This document shows positions 8,904 through 19,535 of a stretch of DNA of 64,000 bases, in pieces (position 1 is the first letter of the stretch; each line of letters opens with the position of its first letter). The translations under genes were made by a program, and so were the position numbers. The notes beneath the pieces were generated by a model, which did not search any database, had not been told where the DNA came from, and worked only from the letters and a program-made list of their open reading frames with translations. Source of the DNA: Stentor roeselii (taxonomy: Eukaryota > Ciliophora > Heterotrichea > Heterotrichida > Stentoridae); the NCBI GenBank assembly GCA_006503475.1, contig RSEH01000242.1, forward strand, positions 1-64,000. Reading direction: 5' to 3'.

Positions 8904-9629
8904 TTAAAACGTAAGTCCTTTGGTCATTTCATACAAAGTGACTCTGATACTGGAGCTTCTCAGGATTCTCTCTAAAGAATCACTAGAAGAAACCTTTGCA
9001 ACGAATTCGTCACTTGACAGGGCATCAGCGGATCCAATGAGTTTTTCAACAACGATATCAACAAACTTGGAACTTTCCTTTTCAATGCTTTCGATATAGT
9101 CGTCAAGTTCCTCCTTTGGAAGAGTGTCTTCATTTTTATCTTCTTCGTCAAGTCTTAGGGCAATTAAAGGAATTAGTTTGAGACTGATATGAACCATTTC
9201 TTCAATCATCTTTTTTAATTCACTCTTGTCGAACTTCTCGTTTGCGTCACTGTCGAAATGATTGAATAAAATCCTCGCCTTGGTTTTGCTGTCGTCTGTT
9301 CCGAGCAAGATGGAGCAAAGACTTAGTTTTGAGATGTCGTAAAGCTTGGTCTCGTTTTTTAGCTTGTCGAGAAACTTGTATACTTGAGTGTCTGGGTCTG
9401 TGAAGACTTGAGGGTCAAGGTCTAAGACACCTAATGATTTCTTCAGCTGGGCAACGCTGAGTCTTCCAGAAACGCCATGGGACTTGAATGTCATGTCCAA
9501 GTCTTTCGCTGACTTTTGACTGAACGGAATCGACGCTTCAGCTTTTTCAATGATTTTTTCTTGTCTCGGAGGTTCAATCTTGGGTTTGACGCTCGGAGCT
9601 TTGCGATTCCCTGCCTGACAACAGCCCAT
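8904..9629 (-). CDS. N-myristoylated EF-hand-type protein (MGCC start)
   Basis: 241 aa from the ATG at 9629. The open frame continues upstream only to a TTG; the ATG within CTATAAATATGG is the natural start and yields MGCCQAGNRK, a Gly2 myristoylation site with two palmitoylatable cysteines. One good EF-hand loop is visible, DSDANEKFDKSE near residues 117-128. The other hands are degenerate. The overall plan resembles recoverin/calcineurin-B-like Ca sensors held at a membrane, though no closer class is clear. The upstream same-strand oligopeptidase stops just 15 nt before this start. Confidence 0.82.
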   Translation of the reverse strand: MGCCQAGNRKAPSVKPKIEPPRQEKIIEKAEASIPFSQKSAKDLDMTFKSHGVSGRLSVAQLKKSLGVLDLDPQVFTDPDTQVYKFLDKLKNETKLYDISKLSLCSILLGTDDSKTKARILFNHFDSDANEKFDKSELKKMIEEMVHISLKLIPLIALRLDEEDKNEDTLPKEELDDYIESIEKESSKFVDIVVEKLIGSADALSSDEFVAKVSSSDSLERILRSSSIRVTLYEMTKGLTF

Positions 9630-9644
9630 ATTTATAGCCAAGAG

Positions 9645-11732
9645 CTAGACTTCAGGTTTATTTAAAGTCTTATTAAGGAATCCCCAAAGAATTGCTTCAC
9701 TTTGCAAGTCTCCCTGACCGAAGTGTCCCCCTTGAGTGGTTTGCAAGGCGATATTTTGCATGCAGAGTTCAGGTCCATCTCTTTTAAGAGCTTTCGCCCT
9801 GATGCGCTGAAGATATTTTAAAATACTTGGAAATGAGACCCTGGAGTCATTTTCACTTCCAGTGATTAAAAGCGGAGGGTACCTGCAGTGATGTAGGTTG
9901 TCGTAAGGACTGTAACCCCTGATTTCGTCGAAGATTTTTTCTGACTATTTTTTTGTTACCTTTAAAGGGTCGCCCCACTCGTCGCGGTCAGTCACTGATA
10001 AGGGCAGGTCAGGGTTCAACATTTCGGATAATGGGTCGACGAATGGCACTTCTAAGACCATCGCTGCGAAAAGATCTGGCTTCATGTTCATCACTTGAGC
10101 CATTAGAAGACCTCCTGCTGAGCAGCCGTAACCTGCTAAAAGATGTTTTCTTGTGAAATTTTCTTTTAGTAGGAAATAAGCGCATGCGATTAGGTCTTCG
10201 AAACTTCGGAATTTGTTTTCTTTGGTTGCGGATTTGTGCCATGTTAGACCTCCTTCGCCTTCTCCTCGAACGTGTGAAGTTACGATTGTCCAGCCTTGAT
10301 CTACTGCGACGGCTTCTGAATACTTGAAGCTATGATCAGTTTTCTGTCCATAAGCCCCATACCCTTTAAGTAAAACTCGATTTTTTCCATCTTTAACCAT
10401 ATCCTTATGCGAAACGACAGTGATTGGGATGAGAGTTCCATCAAAACTCGGAGCTAAAAACCTTGAACTTTTAACATTTTCAAGTCTTAAAGGTTGTCCA
10501 GTGATTCTCTTTTTATTGATGATTTTAAGAACCTTAGTATCAAAATTATAGCAAAGTGTATCTTCATAAACACTGGGAGAAGAGTAAATAAAAGTAAATT
10601 CATTCGAAGAGTAGTCAAGGTTAGACCCTGGCTGAATAGAGAAGCTTTTGCAATTATAAGGCAAGGGAAGGTCATTAACCTGCAGGGTGTTAATATCAAA
10701 CAGTTTGATAACAGGCACTCCATTGCACCTTGTGTAAATCACAATATTATTTTCATACATATCAAGTTCATCAATCAAAAAATCTCCTTCCAAAACAACC
10801 TCAGCTTGATTTATAGACCCTTTCACAGAAAACCTAAGAAGTCTAAACTCATCCGAGTCTCGATTCGTGATAACATAAAAAAATCCTTTATTATGTTCCA
10901 GAAAATAACGAGTTCCAATTTTCTTGCTGATAATTTTCACAGGTTTCGGAGCAACTCTATCAACATACCAAATTTCACTAGTAGACCTTGAAGTGCTGTA
11001 AAAAATCGTAAACTTCTTATCTTTAGTTTCATTCAATTCAAGAAAAAAAGCTTCATCATCTTCTTTCAACACATTAATTTCCTGCTTGCCAGGTAAAGTC
11101 CTCATTTTAATCTAAATCTTTCTTACTTCCGCAGGTCTATTGTTCTTATCAGGAACTGTGTAATAATAAAACGACCCGTCTTTACTCCACACGGCACTCG
11201 AAGCAAGAGGTACTAAATCCTATTTTTCTTTTACAATTATCCTGTTTCGACTCACGTCCTTCACAAAAAGACTGGGCCGGTCATTAGAAGCCAAGTCGAC
11301 AATAGCAATAATTTTATCTTCCTTGTCACTAATGCGAATAATAGGAGTCCCAATTGACTGTTGCCCAACATGTGAAAGTTTTCGAAATTCCTGAAGTTCA
11401 GTCAAACAAAAAACCTGTTCTTGTCGTTCAGGACTTGATCGAGATATAGTGAAAGGTGGCTCTTGTGAAGAAAAATAAGTAAATGACCCGATTTTTTCCC
11501 CTGGGTTTAAACCTTGTTCCATATGTCGCGAGTTGAGGTTCTTTAGAAAAGACTCATATTCGAACTGAATCGATTTCAGAAGTTTTGAAAAGTTTTCCTT
11601 TTCACGTGCAAGGATTTGTTTCTAAGTAAAAATCACAGAAATTAATTGATCTGAACGAGTGATGAACCAGTTCTCATCGATTCTTACCCGTTTGTGAATG
11701 TGTTGAACTGCAGAGGATAGACGAGCAGACAT
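9645..11732 (-). CDS. OPB: oligopeptidase B (S9A serine peptidase), 4 introns
   Basis: Five exons joined over 15-nt introns at 11622-11636, 11220-11234, 11112-11126 and 9945-9959 give 675 aa. The C-terminal alpha/beta-hydrolase domain shows nucleophile Ser in GCSAGGLLMAQVMNMKPD, Asp in TGSENDSRV and His in QGGHFGQGD. LPLSVTDRDEWGDP and EVPFVDPLSEML are typical of oligopeptidase B rather than prolyl oligopeptidase. The N-terminal half is the beta-propeller that limits substrates to short peptides, cut after Arg/Lys. A further GT...AG 15-mer (gtaagaatcgatgag) lies in exon 1; using it would only remove five residues. Divergent start is 10 nt from the next gene. Confidence 0.9.
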
Positions 11733-11742
11733 AATACTTACA
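11733..11742. promoter_or_regulatory. 10-nt bidirectional start region
   Basis: Only AATACTTACA separates the oligopeptidase ATG (minus) from the first ATG of the secreted protein (plus). It lacks the TATAAA core seen at the 8-nt case. If the plus gene uses its second ATG at 11755 the gap is 22 nt. Confidence 0.6.
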
Positions 11743-12426
11743 ATGAATGAGAAAATGCTGGTTTTTATTGTTCTTTGTGCAGCGACTTGCCCGGAGTGGA
11801 CCTGCTCCTCGTTGAACTCGACGATCTGCGGAAAGCTTTACGGTTATCGCGTGTTGGCAAATGAAAAGTCTTGTCCTGTTGACCATTTCTGCAAGTTTTC
11901 TGATTTTTCCACTTGGTACTCTTTCCAACCACCGTCGTCGACCAGGTCCTTTAACTGCACTAGGCAGAATTATGGAGGATTTTCTTTGAAATCGTTGAAA
12001 AAAGGGAAGGATTTCTTTTGTGGATTTCGAAATCACGATGATGAACTTGCTTCAGGACTTCATCCGAAAGTTTGTACTCAGGATGAAGACTGTCTTACTA
12101 AAGGAGGCTGGACTTCTCAGTGCTTGTGTGGACTTGATGGACTTAAGTATTGCGTCGCTGAACTTGGGTCTAATGCTTATGATGAGTACTGGAAAAAATG
12201 CCTTGAACATGCAGGATCTGCTACTAATCCAAAGATTTCAAATGTGGAAAAAACGTATTGGGACTTTTACTCTGAAATTTATGTTCAGGTTGTTAGTGCA
12301 CCTCCTTGTTTAAAGGAATTGTTGTGGGAATTCAGGGTGTTAAAGGACTTGGATCGGTTTAGGATGGAAAGTTTTGGAAAGGTTAGGATCGGGTTTTTTA
12401 TTCTGGTAGTTTTATTTAATTTGTAG
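11743..12426 (+). CDS. secreted or surface-anchored Cys-rich protein
   Basis: 227 aa, or 223 if the second ATG (11755) is used. The N-terminus MLVFIVLCAATC is a signal peptide. The body has many cysteines in close groups (WTCSSLNSTICGK, CPVDHFCKF, CTQDEDCLTKGG, CLCGLDGLKYC), so an extracellular disulphide-rich fold is likely. The C-terminus ends in a hydrophobic run (GFFILVVLFNL) with no cytoplasmic tail, which fits a GPI-anchor signal. The CTQDEDC block resembles short Cys-rich surface repeats but I cannot name the family. NCT and NST sequons could be glycosylated. Confidence 0.78.
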   Translation: MNEKMLVFIVLCAATCPEWTCSSLNSTICGKLYGYRVLANEKSCPVDHFCKFSDFSTWYSFQPPSSTRSFNCTRQNYGGFSLKSLKKGKDFFCGFRNHDDELASGLHPKVCTQDEDCLTKGGWTSQCLCGLDGLKYCVAELGSNAYDEYWKKCLEHAGSATNPKISNVEKTYWDFYSEIYVQVVSAPPCLKELLWEFRVLKDLDRFRMESFGKVRIGFFILVVLFNL

Positions 12427-12651
12427 ATTTTTACAGGAACTTTAAGTTTTTTTCTTTGAATTTTTCAGGATTTTTTAGAGGAATATGAAAAATTCTTAAA
12501 ATTTTTCACAAAAGAAGTTTTAAATCCAGTTTCTTCCTTTTTAATCAAAAACCATTCAAAAAACCTAAATCCTTAAAAAGTCCAAAAGTTAAAATCCTCT
12601 AAAAATCAAGTCAAATCCCTTCAAACCCTTCCTGGATGGCTGATAATAAAA

Positions 12652-13083
12652 ATGGCTGCAGGCAAGCCGAGAGGTATTCGAGCAGGACGAAAACTGATGA
12701 AGCGACGACGAGAGCAAAGATGGGCTGACAAGTCCTACAAAAAGGCTCACTTGAGCTCTAAGTTCAAAAAGCCTTTCGCAGGAACCTCACACGCGAAGGG
12801 CATCGTAGTGGAAAAGTTGGGTATCGAGTCAAAGCAGCCCAACTCAGCAGTTCGTAAATGTGTCAGAGTCCTTCTCAAGAAAAACGGCAAAAAAATCGCA
12901 GCTTTCGTCCCGAACGACGGTTGTTTGAACTTCATTGATGAAAATGATGAAGTTTTAGTGGCTGGGTTCGGACGTAAAGGGCACGCTGTCGGTGATATTC
13001 CGGGTGTTAGGTTCAAAATCGTCAAAGTCAAGGGTGTCTCGCTCAAAGCTCTCTACTTGCATAAGAAGGAAAAACCTCGTTAA
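12652..13083 (+). CDS. RPS23: 40S ribosomal protein S23 (uS12)
   Basis: 143 aa, the eukaryotic length, single exon. [20 protein letters not shown] and [19 protein letters not shown] are near-invariant decoding-centre segments of uS12, with the hydroxylatable proline in [22 protein letters not shown] is also intact. The start follows GATAATAAAA. Codon use is richer in G/C third positions than its neighbours, as expected for a highly expressed gene. Confidence 0.99.
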   Translation: MAAGKPRGIRAGRKLMKRRREQRWADKSYKKAHLSSKFKKPFAGTSHAKGIVVEKLGIESKQPNSAVRKCVRVLLKKNGKKIAAFVPNDGCLNFIDENDEVLVAGFGRKGHAVGDIPGVRFKIVKVKGVSLKALYLHKKEKPR

Positions 13084-13735
13084 GCTTATCTTAAGATTTT
13101 AATAGATTTGAAGGAATGAAAGTTTTTTTTAGGTTTTGTGGGAAGAAGGAGGGTTTTTATGATTTTTATTTAAATGTTGAAGGGTATTGACTTATTTTAA
13201 GTTTCATGTTTTTATGGCTTTTGAGGTTTTTGTTATCATTTTTTAGGATTTTTGGAGAGTTTGTTGTTATGAGTATTGGGAAATTTGGGAAGATTTAGTT
13301 GAGTTTAGGTTGAAAGGACTTGATGATTGAAAGAAGGAGATTCATTGTTATTTTATTTTAAGAACTTCAATGAAAGGAAATAAAAACTTGTAGAGTTTCT
13401 GAGAAACAACAGTAATATCTTATAGTCTTGATAAATAATGAATAAATACAAAAATTTATATTTTTTTCTTTCCACTGTGGTTCCAATCAATCATAATTCT
13501 TGAGAGTATAGTTTTCGAATAAATTCCTTGACTTAACCCAAAATTTTGGCCACTCAACTCTGAAAACTTTTCATCTATTGTAATTAAAGCGTCATGTTAT
13601 AAAAAAATTTTCTTTAAGCCGTTTCCGTAGAACAAAAACATTTTAAAAATTTTAAACAATCATCTTCTGGTTTTTTCCTGTATGTGAACAGGCGTAAATA
13701 ACTTCATAAGTGAACATATTAAATTATAATTAATC
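13084..13735. other. spacer after RPS23
   Basis: 652 bp. The first half (to about 13340) is G/T-rich and the second half A/T- then A/C-rich on the + strand. No ORF, tRNA or snRNA pattern was found. Confidence 0.6.
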
Positions 13736-14119
13736 ATGTCCAATACGAATAGATACCAAGACAAGCCAACATCCAAGTTTTCTATAACAGTCACTAACGA
13801 AGAAATGGACATCGCTAATATTTATGAAAGCATGAATGAAATACAAGACAGTCATCTCAGCTTATCAGCATCTTATAAGCCTCATTCAAGTTACCCTGAA
13901 ACCTACAAGTCACTGAAAAGAGCTCGAGTAGTTCCAAAGGAAATAAACAAGTTTGTCTCCCGAAGTTTCGAGGGAAACGAGCCTACTTTACCTCCTTTTT
14001 CACTGGCTAATCAAAATCGCTCCGCGATTTTGCCGTCAAATGTTTACCAAGAGTTAAAAATCAAGAGAAAACTCAATAAAAAGAAAAACTCTTGCACAGC
14101 TTCATGTCTGATTATATAA
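13736..14119 (+). CDS. small protein with C-terminal CaaX box (CLII)
   Basis: 127 aa, hydrophilic, family not recognised. It ends KKKNSCTASCLII: a CaaX prenylation box (Cys-Leu-Ile-Ile) with a second Cys four residues upstream and a polylysine stretch, together a typical plasma-membrane targeting tail like that of Ras-type proteins. There is no GTPase motif, so it is probably an adaptor or substrate. With X = Ile, geranylgeranylation or farnesylation is possible. The ATG follows AATTATAATTAATC. Confidence 0.65.
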   Translation: MSNTNRYQDKPTSKFSITVTNEEMDIANIYESMNEIQDSHLSLSASYKPHSSYPETYKSLKRARVVPKEINKFVSRSFEGNEPTLPPFSLANQNRSAILPSNVYQELKIKRKLNKKKNSCTASCLII

Positions 14120-14365
14120 TTTTTATAGAATTTAAGTTTTTTTGTTTTTTTCTGAAAAATTTTAACTTTTTCAGCACATCTTTGTTTAAACTGTTGAAAA
14201 AATTATTAGGTTGTGAAGATTGTAATGGAAATTTGGAAGTTTTTTCATAAGAAGTGAGTGATTTTAATTAAATTTTATTGCAAAAAAATCAGATATTTTA
14301 ATGTATTTGTGATTTTATAGAGAAAGGGTATTTTTTGAACAAGTTCTAAGTTAAACTAATTCCAA

Positions 14366-17300
14366 TTATTTTTGGGTTTTTTTGTTCTTATTAATAAAAT
14401 CAAGCAGTGATGAAGGGGAGGGAAGGATTTTACTATTCCAGTCCTGGATTTTGATTGGAAGCAATTTGATTTTTGTTGATTTTTCTATATACCTTATCAG
14501 AAACTTCACTGGAAGCATTATTTCTTGGGTTTGGTTTCGGTTAACGAATTCTTGCTCATCTAAAAAAATTATTCCACCTTTCGATTGATGCACTTGGTAA
14601 ATAATATCAGAAACGCTTTTTATGTAAATAAATGAAAACTTTTCATCAGATGAAAAAAACTCGAGGTCCAAATCTTGAAAAACTTGAGAACTGAAACTTT
14701 TTTTTATCTCGAAAAATAAATCATCATCTATTTTCTTGTGAATAAACGAGTTTATCCCTTCAATCGCATTTTCATCATTTTTCAGTAATTTGACTTTAAA
14801 AACAAAGTAAAACTTGATATCGTCCAGAAACTCTTTCATTGAATTTTTTATTTTATCACTTTCAAAAGAAGAAACTTCTTCAAGGCTCACTTTACGCGAT
14901 ACCAGAAATCGTTTCTCGTATTCCGTACGATATGAAAAAGGTTCAAAAAACTTGAAAATTCCATTAGTTTTAAGTGGATCTTCTCTATTTAACCTTTTTT
15001 CAAAAATATTTTTCAGTCTTTTTTCGAGCGCAACAGTGTTTCCATTGTAATCAGAAAATATTTCAAATGCGGAGAGGTTGATAAAGTCCTCATCACTCAA
15101 TTTTTCAAGTAAGTTCTTTTCCTTGATCATTTGAAAAACCTGGTCAAAGTTTTGATCGAAATTAGGAAAAAGTGAAAAACACTCTAACATTGGAGAGAAA
15201 AGCTTCAGACACTCATTTGGGCTGAGTTGATTCATCGATTCAAACAAATTTGTCATGAAATTCTTACTCGAAGTTCTTTTTTCTATCATTTCTTCCAAGA
15301 TTTTCACGTTTTTTTCAAGTGTATCCTGAGGATATGTGGGAAAAATTGGTGATATTTGAGTTTCATTTATTTTTTTAGTTTTTTTTAAGTTTTTTACCTG
15401 GTCTAAAGCTTGAGCGAGACCTTTTTCATCGATTTTCATTCGATTTTTTATCATTTCCTTGAAATTTTCCTCGATGCGGTGAATATCTCCAGCTAAAAAG
15501 TTGAGGTAGGCAGTAGAGTCGATTTCTAAGTTCCTAGTTTCAGCTAAAAACACGAATTTGTTTAAAATCTTCGAGTCAATATCAGGATTCAATTCTGGCT
15601 TAAACGTTAAATTCAAGGCAAGTCTTTGAATCTGACGTTTATCAACTCCAGCTTCAATAGAAACAAGAATACTTTTCAATAAAGCCTCTCCTCCAAGTGA
15701 AACATGACGAATGTTATTTAAAATCTTTTCAGTGACCAGAGGAACTTTCCCTAATTCAAAGCAAATTGCTAAAAAATAAGGAGAGTCCTGGTCAATAAGT
15801 TCAAAATTCACTGAATCTTTAGAAGCTCCTGAAGCCAGTAAGTAAAAAACAGCCTCTTGGAAATCATGAGAACGGACCAATGAACATTCTTGTCTCATTA
15901 AAAAATTCAGAAGATTTTGACTTATCTCAGCCCCTGGCTTGTAAATCCAGGCACATTTCGACATATCAAAAACGTTTTTCAGGTCAATTTCTACTTGAAA
16001 GTCCTGGACTTTCATTTCAGACCTGGTCCTTGAATAGAACTGAAAAACAAGAGGATGAGATGGATTCATCGACTTTATTAAAGAATTCAGTTCATTCGCT
16101 AAAATAATAACTTTCAAGTCGATCGACTCGTATGATTCCAGCTGGTAGTTAAAAATCGGCTCTTCTTGTAAAGTCAAAAGAACAGTCTCTTGAAGTTCTT
16201 TGATAAGCTCGATATAATTCTTGATTTCGCCAGAAGTGATTTTTTCGTAGAGTGCATTTAGAGTTGGCTCTAAAAGTTCGGAATTTTGAAGATGAGGTAA
16301 GAGAAAGATCTGAAATTTGCAGAGACTGTGGAAAAGTAGTTCATTTTTACAGTTGAAGACTCTTCGAATCAGACGTGGACAGTTCATGATAAAATCAGAA
16401 TAGTTCGACTTATGTGACTCATAAATCAAATCAATGATTTTTTCGTAATGAAAAGAACTTTTCGGAAATGTCCAGTCAATTCTAAGTAAAACTTACGCAT
16501 CAAGTATTGTTCTTGAAAAATTTTCATTTAAAACCCCAGCATCTCTGAAGCATTTAAAAATGGTTAGCAAGTGTTCATAATTAAAAGATTTGAAGTACTC
16601 AGTTGGGATCTCATCCAGTTTTAAAATCATATTTTTACCCAATTTATACCCAGATTGACACAAACTGAAAGTAAGGTAAAAGAAGTCCCCAGTCCAGTAG
16701 TTTCTTGCTTTCGTTTCAATGGATTTAAAAAGTCTGTCGATTTTTTCAGGGTTCTTAAAATATGAGTCTTTCGGAATGTTCATTAAAATGATTTTTATTT
16801 CTTTTTCATCTACTGGGTCTTCTCCCTTAATCAACTTTTCAAACATTTTCAATTGAATCATCTCCATTTCTTCAAGAGGCTCTCGAGAGGTAAAAAATTT
16901 CGCTTCATTGATTAAAAAGGCGATTTCAAAAGTATTTTCTGCCTCGATCAAGTTTAAAACTCTTGAAAATAAATCTTTGATGATGTTAATTTGGGCTGGG
17001 GAATGTTTTGCTGAGAATCTTTTATCAAAGCAATTGTGAATCGAGTTCATTGTCTGAAAAAACAAGGAAATCTCAGAAAAATTAGCCTTTTCTCTAAATT
17101 TCCAGAAGTAATTCCACAGTTCTTCTGTGTACAAGCCGATGTTCATGATGTAGCTCAAGTTTTCTTGGGTTATAACATTGAAAGGCTCTTTAAACTCCTT
17201 TAAAACATCTAAAAAAGTCTCCAAAGGGACCTCGTTTAAGTTATAGTTGCATGAAATAAGCATGTACAACAAGTTTTTCTTACTTTCTTGACGATCGTCC

Positions 17301-17587
17301 ATTTGTTGTTTCAAGATTTTCGCCAAGTGACTTGCTGGAAATACAATATTTTGAGAACTGTCACGTTTCAGGATCTCTTGACACAAGAAAATTCTAGGAA
17401 AGAACAAGGAATGAGAAGGTTTTTGATTGTCAGGTAATTCGTATTGGCGGATTTCATTTTCTTCTAAGATTTTAACTATTGCTTCTCGAGAGAGAGATCT
17501 GAAATACCCTAACTTTTTGGCTTCTTGCAAGAGTTGATGATAATTGTAATCTTGGAAGTACCTTAAGTAGGTCATTTTTCTCAGCAT
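14366..17587 (-). CDS. large helical protein, possibly FASTK/RAP-like, 1 intron
   Basis: Two exons joined at a 15-nt intron (16482-16496) give 1068 aa. Most is predicted helical and repeat-like, as in organelle RNA-binding helical-repeat proteins. The end (about residues 985-1060) has a RAP-like layout: IIFLDEQEFVNRNQTQ, VKFLIRYIEKSTKIKLLPIK, IQDWNSK. RAP domains close FASTK proteins, which handle mitochondrial RNA. This match is weak and pattern-based. The start follows TTTATAAAC, and its first codons and promoter are duplicated upstream. Confidence 0.7.
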
Positions 17588-17753
17588 GTTTATAAAGAAA
17601 TTAAATTTGATTAAAAGGAAGTTTTAATGATTTTCACGTTTTTATTAGAACTATTTAAAGATAGGTTATTTCTAAGCATGTTTATAAGGAAATTAATTTT
17701 GATAAATAGGAAGTTTTAAAGATTTTCACTTTTTATTAGAACTATTTAAAGGT
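17571..17753. repeat. tandem duplication of a promoter and start region, 92-bp period
   Basis: The segment from about 17571 (last codons before the minus ATG, the ATG itself, and TTTATAA) to 17662 is repeated at about 17663-17753. Both copies share GCATGTTTATAA, GAAATTAA, AGGAAGTTTTAA and TTTTTATTAGAACTATTTAAA. Copy 1 serves the minus gene (start 17587) and copy 2 abuts the plus gene (start 17769). A second, orphan ATG with TTATAAACATG therefore lies at 17678-17680 on the minus strand. Confidence 0.88.
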
Positions 17754-17768
17754 AATCGTTTGAATATA

Positions 17769-18023
17769 ATGTCTTTCTTTTTGTGTTGTTGTTCTAAGAA
17801 AAAAAACAAGGCAAACCTTGAAAAGGCTCCGAAGACCATCGTGAAGCAGACCATTTTGATGGGAAGGTCGAATACTTTAGAAGCTAAAATAAAGATTTTC
17901 CAACAAGACACTCAGCCGACAGAGGAATCTGAGAAAAGACCTATCAAGTTCAATACTCTAAAATCAATCAGATTTAGAAAGTCTCATCCTTTACAGAACT
18001 ATGTTTATCCTCGAGACATATGA
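17769..18023 (+). CDS. small membrane-anchored protein, N-terminal Cys cluster
   Basis: 84 aa from the ATG at 17769, which sits in GAATATAATG; the frame is open upstream only to a TTG. The N-terminus MSFFLCCCSKKKNK combines three adjacent Cys and a polylysine patch, the usual form of an S-palmitoylation plus basic-patch anchor. The remainder is basic and probably disordered. No family is recognised. It ends in TGA. The tandem promoter duplication lies immediately upstream. Confidence 0.68.
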   Translation: MSFFLCCCSKKKNKANLEKAPKTIVKQTILMGRSNTLEAKIKIFQQDTQPTEESEKRPIKFNTLKSIRFRKSHPLQNYVYPRDI

Positions 18024-18080
18024 AGTCTTATCTAACAAATCAAATCTCTATAGCCTTTCAATAACTCATTAAATAGCTAC

Positions 18081-18776
18081 CTAGTAAGTGACAGGTAAAA
18101 AGCTCTTCCTCAAGCTACCGTTTATTTTTTTCTTTGTTTTCTTCCCACGTGACTTTTTGCTTTGCTCGTAATTATCAAGTGCCAAATTCAGCTCTTCGAA
18201 TATTTCAACGGTTTTCTTGTCAAGTTCATCAATTTGCCTTTCCAGGTCTGCATTTTCATTGATCAACTTTTCGGCCTGACCTTTATTTATCGGTTTTCCT
18301 CGAGATTTCGAAGCTCCTTCACTTTTCGCGTAATAATTTGTGATTATTTCAAGTTCTGCCTGGTTCATTTTCAGAGATTTTACTTCGGAGTCCATGATTT
18401 TTAGCTCTTTTTGAGATTTTTCTTTTTCGGTTTTGTAGTTTTTTAGGAAAATATCGTAGGCTTCTTTGATTTTTGAAGAAGAAATGATTGAAGATAAGTA
18501 TTTTGCTTGTCGTGCTTTGATTAGGAGGTTGAATTTCTTGTTGATAGCTTTGAGTCCGAATTTAAAGGAGCTGATTTGAGGAGCTAAAAAATGAGAAGAG
18601 CCTGAAAGGAATTTCCAATGTTTTATTGATTTCAGTAAAGCCTTCATGTTGAGGTTTTTCATGATTTTGATCAAACAAGTGTAGTGTTTTTGCATGTTCA
18701 AGAAAGCGTATTGATACTTATACAAAAGTTTCATGGAGTCAGGGTCTTTATTCTGCATCACATCTGATTTTTCCAT
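18081..18776 (-). CDS. coiled-coil protein of unknown function
   Basis: 231 aa. Residues 15-115 are helical, with aromatic-rich segments (YKYQYAFLNMQKHYTCLIKI). Residues 115-215 form a charged coiled coil ending in a basic tail (KKSRGKKTKKKING). The start follows TTATAAACAATGG. No conserved domain is recognised. It is divergent with the next gene, 93 nt between starts. Confidence 0.68.
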   Translation of the reverse strand: MEKSDVMQNKDPDSMKLLYKYQYAFLNMQKHYTCLIKIMKNLNMKALLKSIKHWKFLSGSSHFLAPQISSFKFGLKAINKKFNLLIKARQAKYLSSIISSSKIKEAYDIFLKNYKTEKEKSQKELKIMDSEVKSLKMNQAELEIITNYYAKSEGASKSRGKPINKGQAEKLINENADLERQIDELDKKTVEIFEELNLALDNYEQSKKSRGKKTKKKINGSLRKSFLPVTY

Positions 18777-18869
18777 TGTTTATAAAAACTTCTAAAGTTA
18801 AAGTAATTCAACCTTTAATCCAATAAGAATTTTTCTACTCATCTAAAAATAAATATTGACTGGTTTATA

Positions 18870-19400
18870 ATGAAAGGCAAGACCTTTATCCCATCCCACG
18901 TCTTCAACGAGTTCTACGACGTAGACATCGGAAGTGACTTCACAACTTTCAAGTACCCGATAAAGAACAAGACAATAAAGAAGTTCAAAGTGAACACTCG
19001 TGAGTTCTCACCAGTAAGTTTTAATTAGATCAGGTATATGTGGAAGTCTTCCATTCCTGACACCTGGTTCAAACTTGCAGATCCTTCAAGGTTTTACAAC
19101 ATTCGAGTGGAAAGACTGAAAAATAAGAATACCCTGCAGTTTTTAGAAGAAACACAAAAGTATATTTACAATATACGCAAACCTCTTGCTCATACCCAGC
19201 CTCTCAATCGAAAGAAAAAATCAGAAAAAACGATGGAACATGATAGAGCACTTAATAGGGAAGTCAAAACTGCAGTCTCCACAACTCGTACACAGATAAA
19301 AAGGAATTTGCTTAGTGCTGATGCAAGCAAGAGTTCATTTTTAACTTCAACACGACAAGAGCTATTTCCTAAAGTGAGTTCTTTTGAAAGTTTTAAGTAA
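18870..19400 (+). CDS. unknown basic protein, 1 intron
   Basis: Exon 1 (18870-19013) begins at TTTATAATG and joins exon 2 over the 15-nt intron 19014-19028 (gtaagttttaattag), giving 171 aa. Exon 1 alone is too short to be noticed as an ORF. The protein starts MKGKTFIPSHVFNEFYDVD and has WKSSIPDTWFKLADPSRFYN in the middle, followed by a basic helix. The Trp/Pro-rich short motifs resemble ciliary microtubule-associated proteins, but I cannot assign a family. Confidence 0.72.
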
Positions 19401-19535
19401 CTTGAATCCATTTCTGAGTTTCAGAAACATTTTCCAATATTTTTCGTCGTTTTATAGTAGAAGTCTGAAGATAATCTTTTCAATATTAAAATTTCTTAAC
19501 TCCTCTCATAATTAACGCTTTTAATATAGCCCTAA

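Noticed and set aside
9630-9641. Upstream in-frame TTG as start of the EF-hand gene (and similar TTG starts at 17760, 21671 and near 43642)
   Set aside because: TTG is not a usual nuclear start; ATG starts at 9629, 17769, 21716 and 43459 fit motifs or intron joins.
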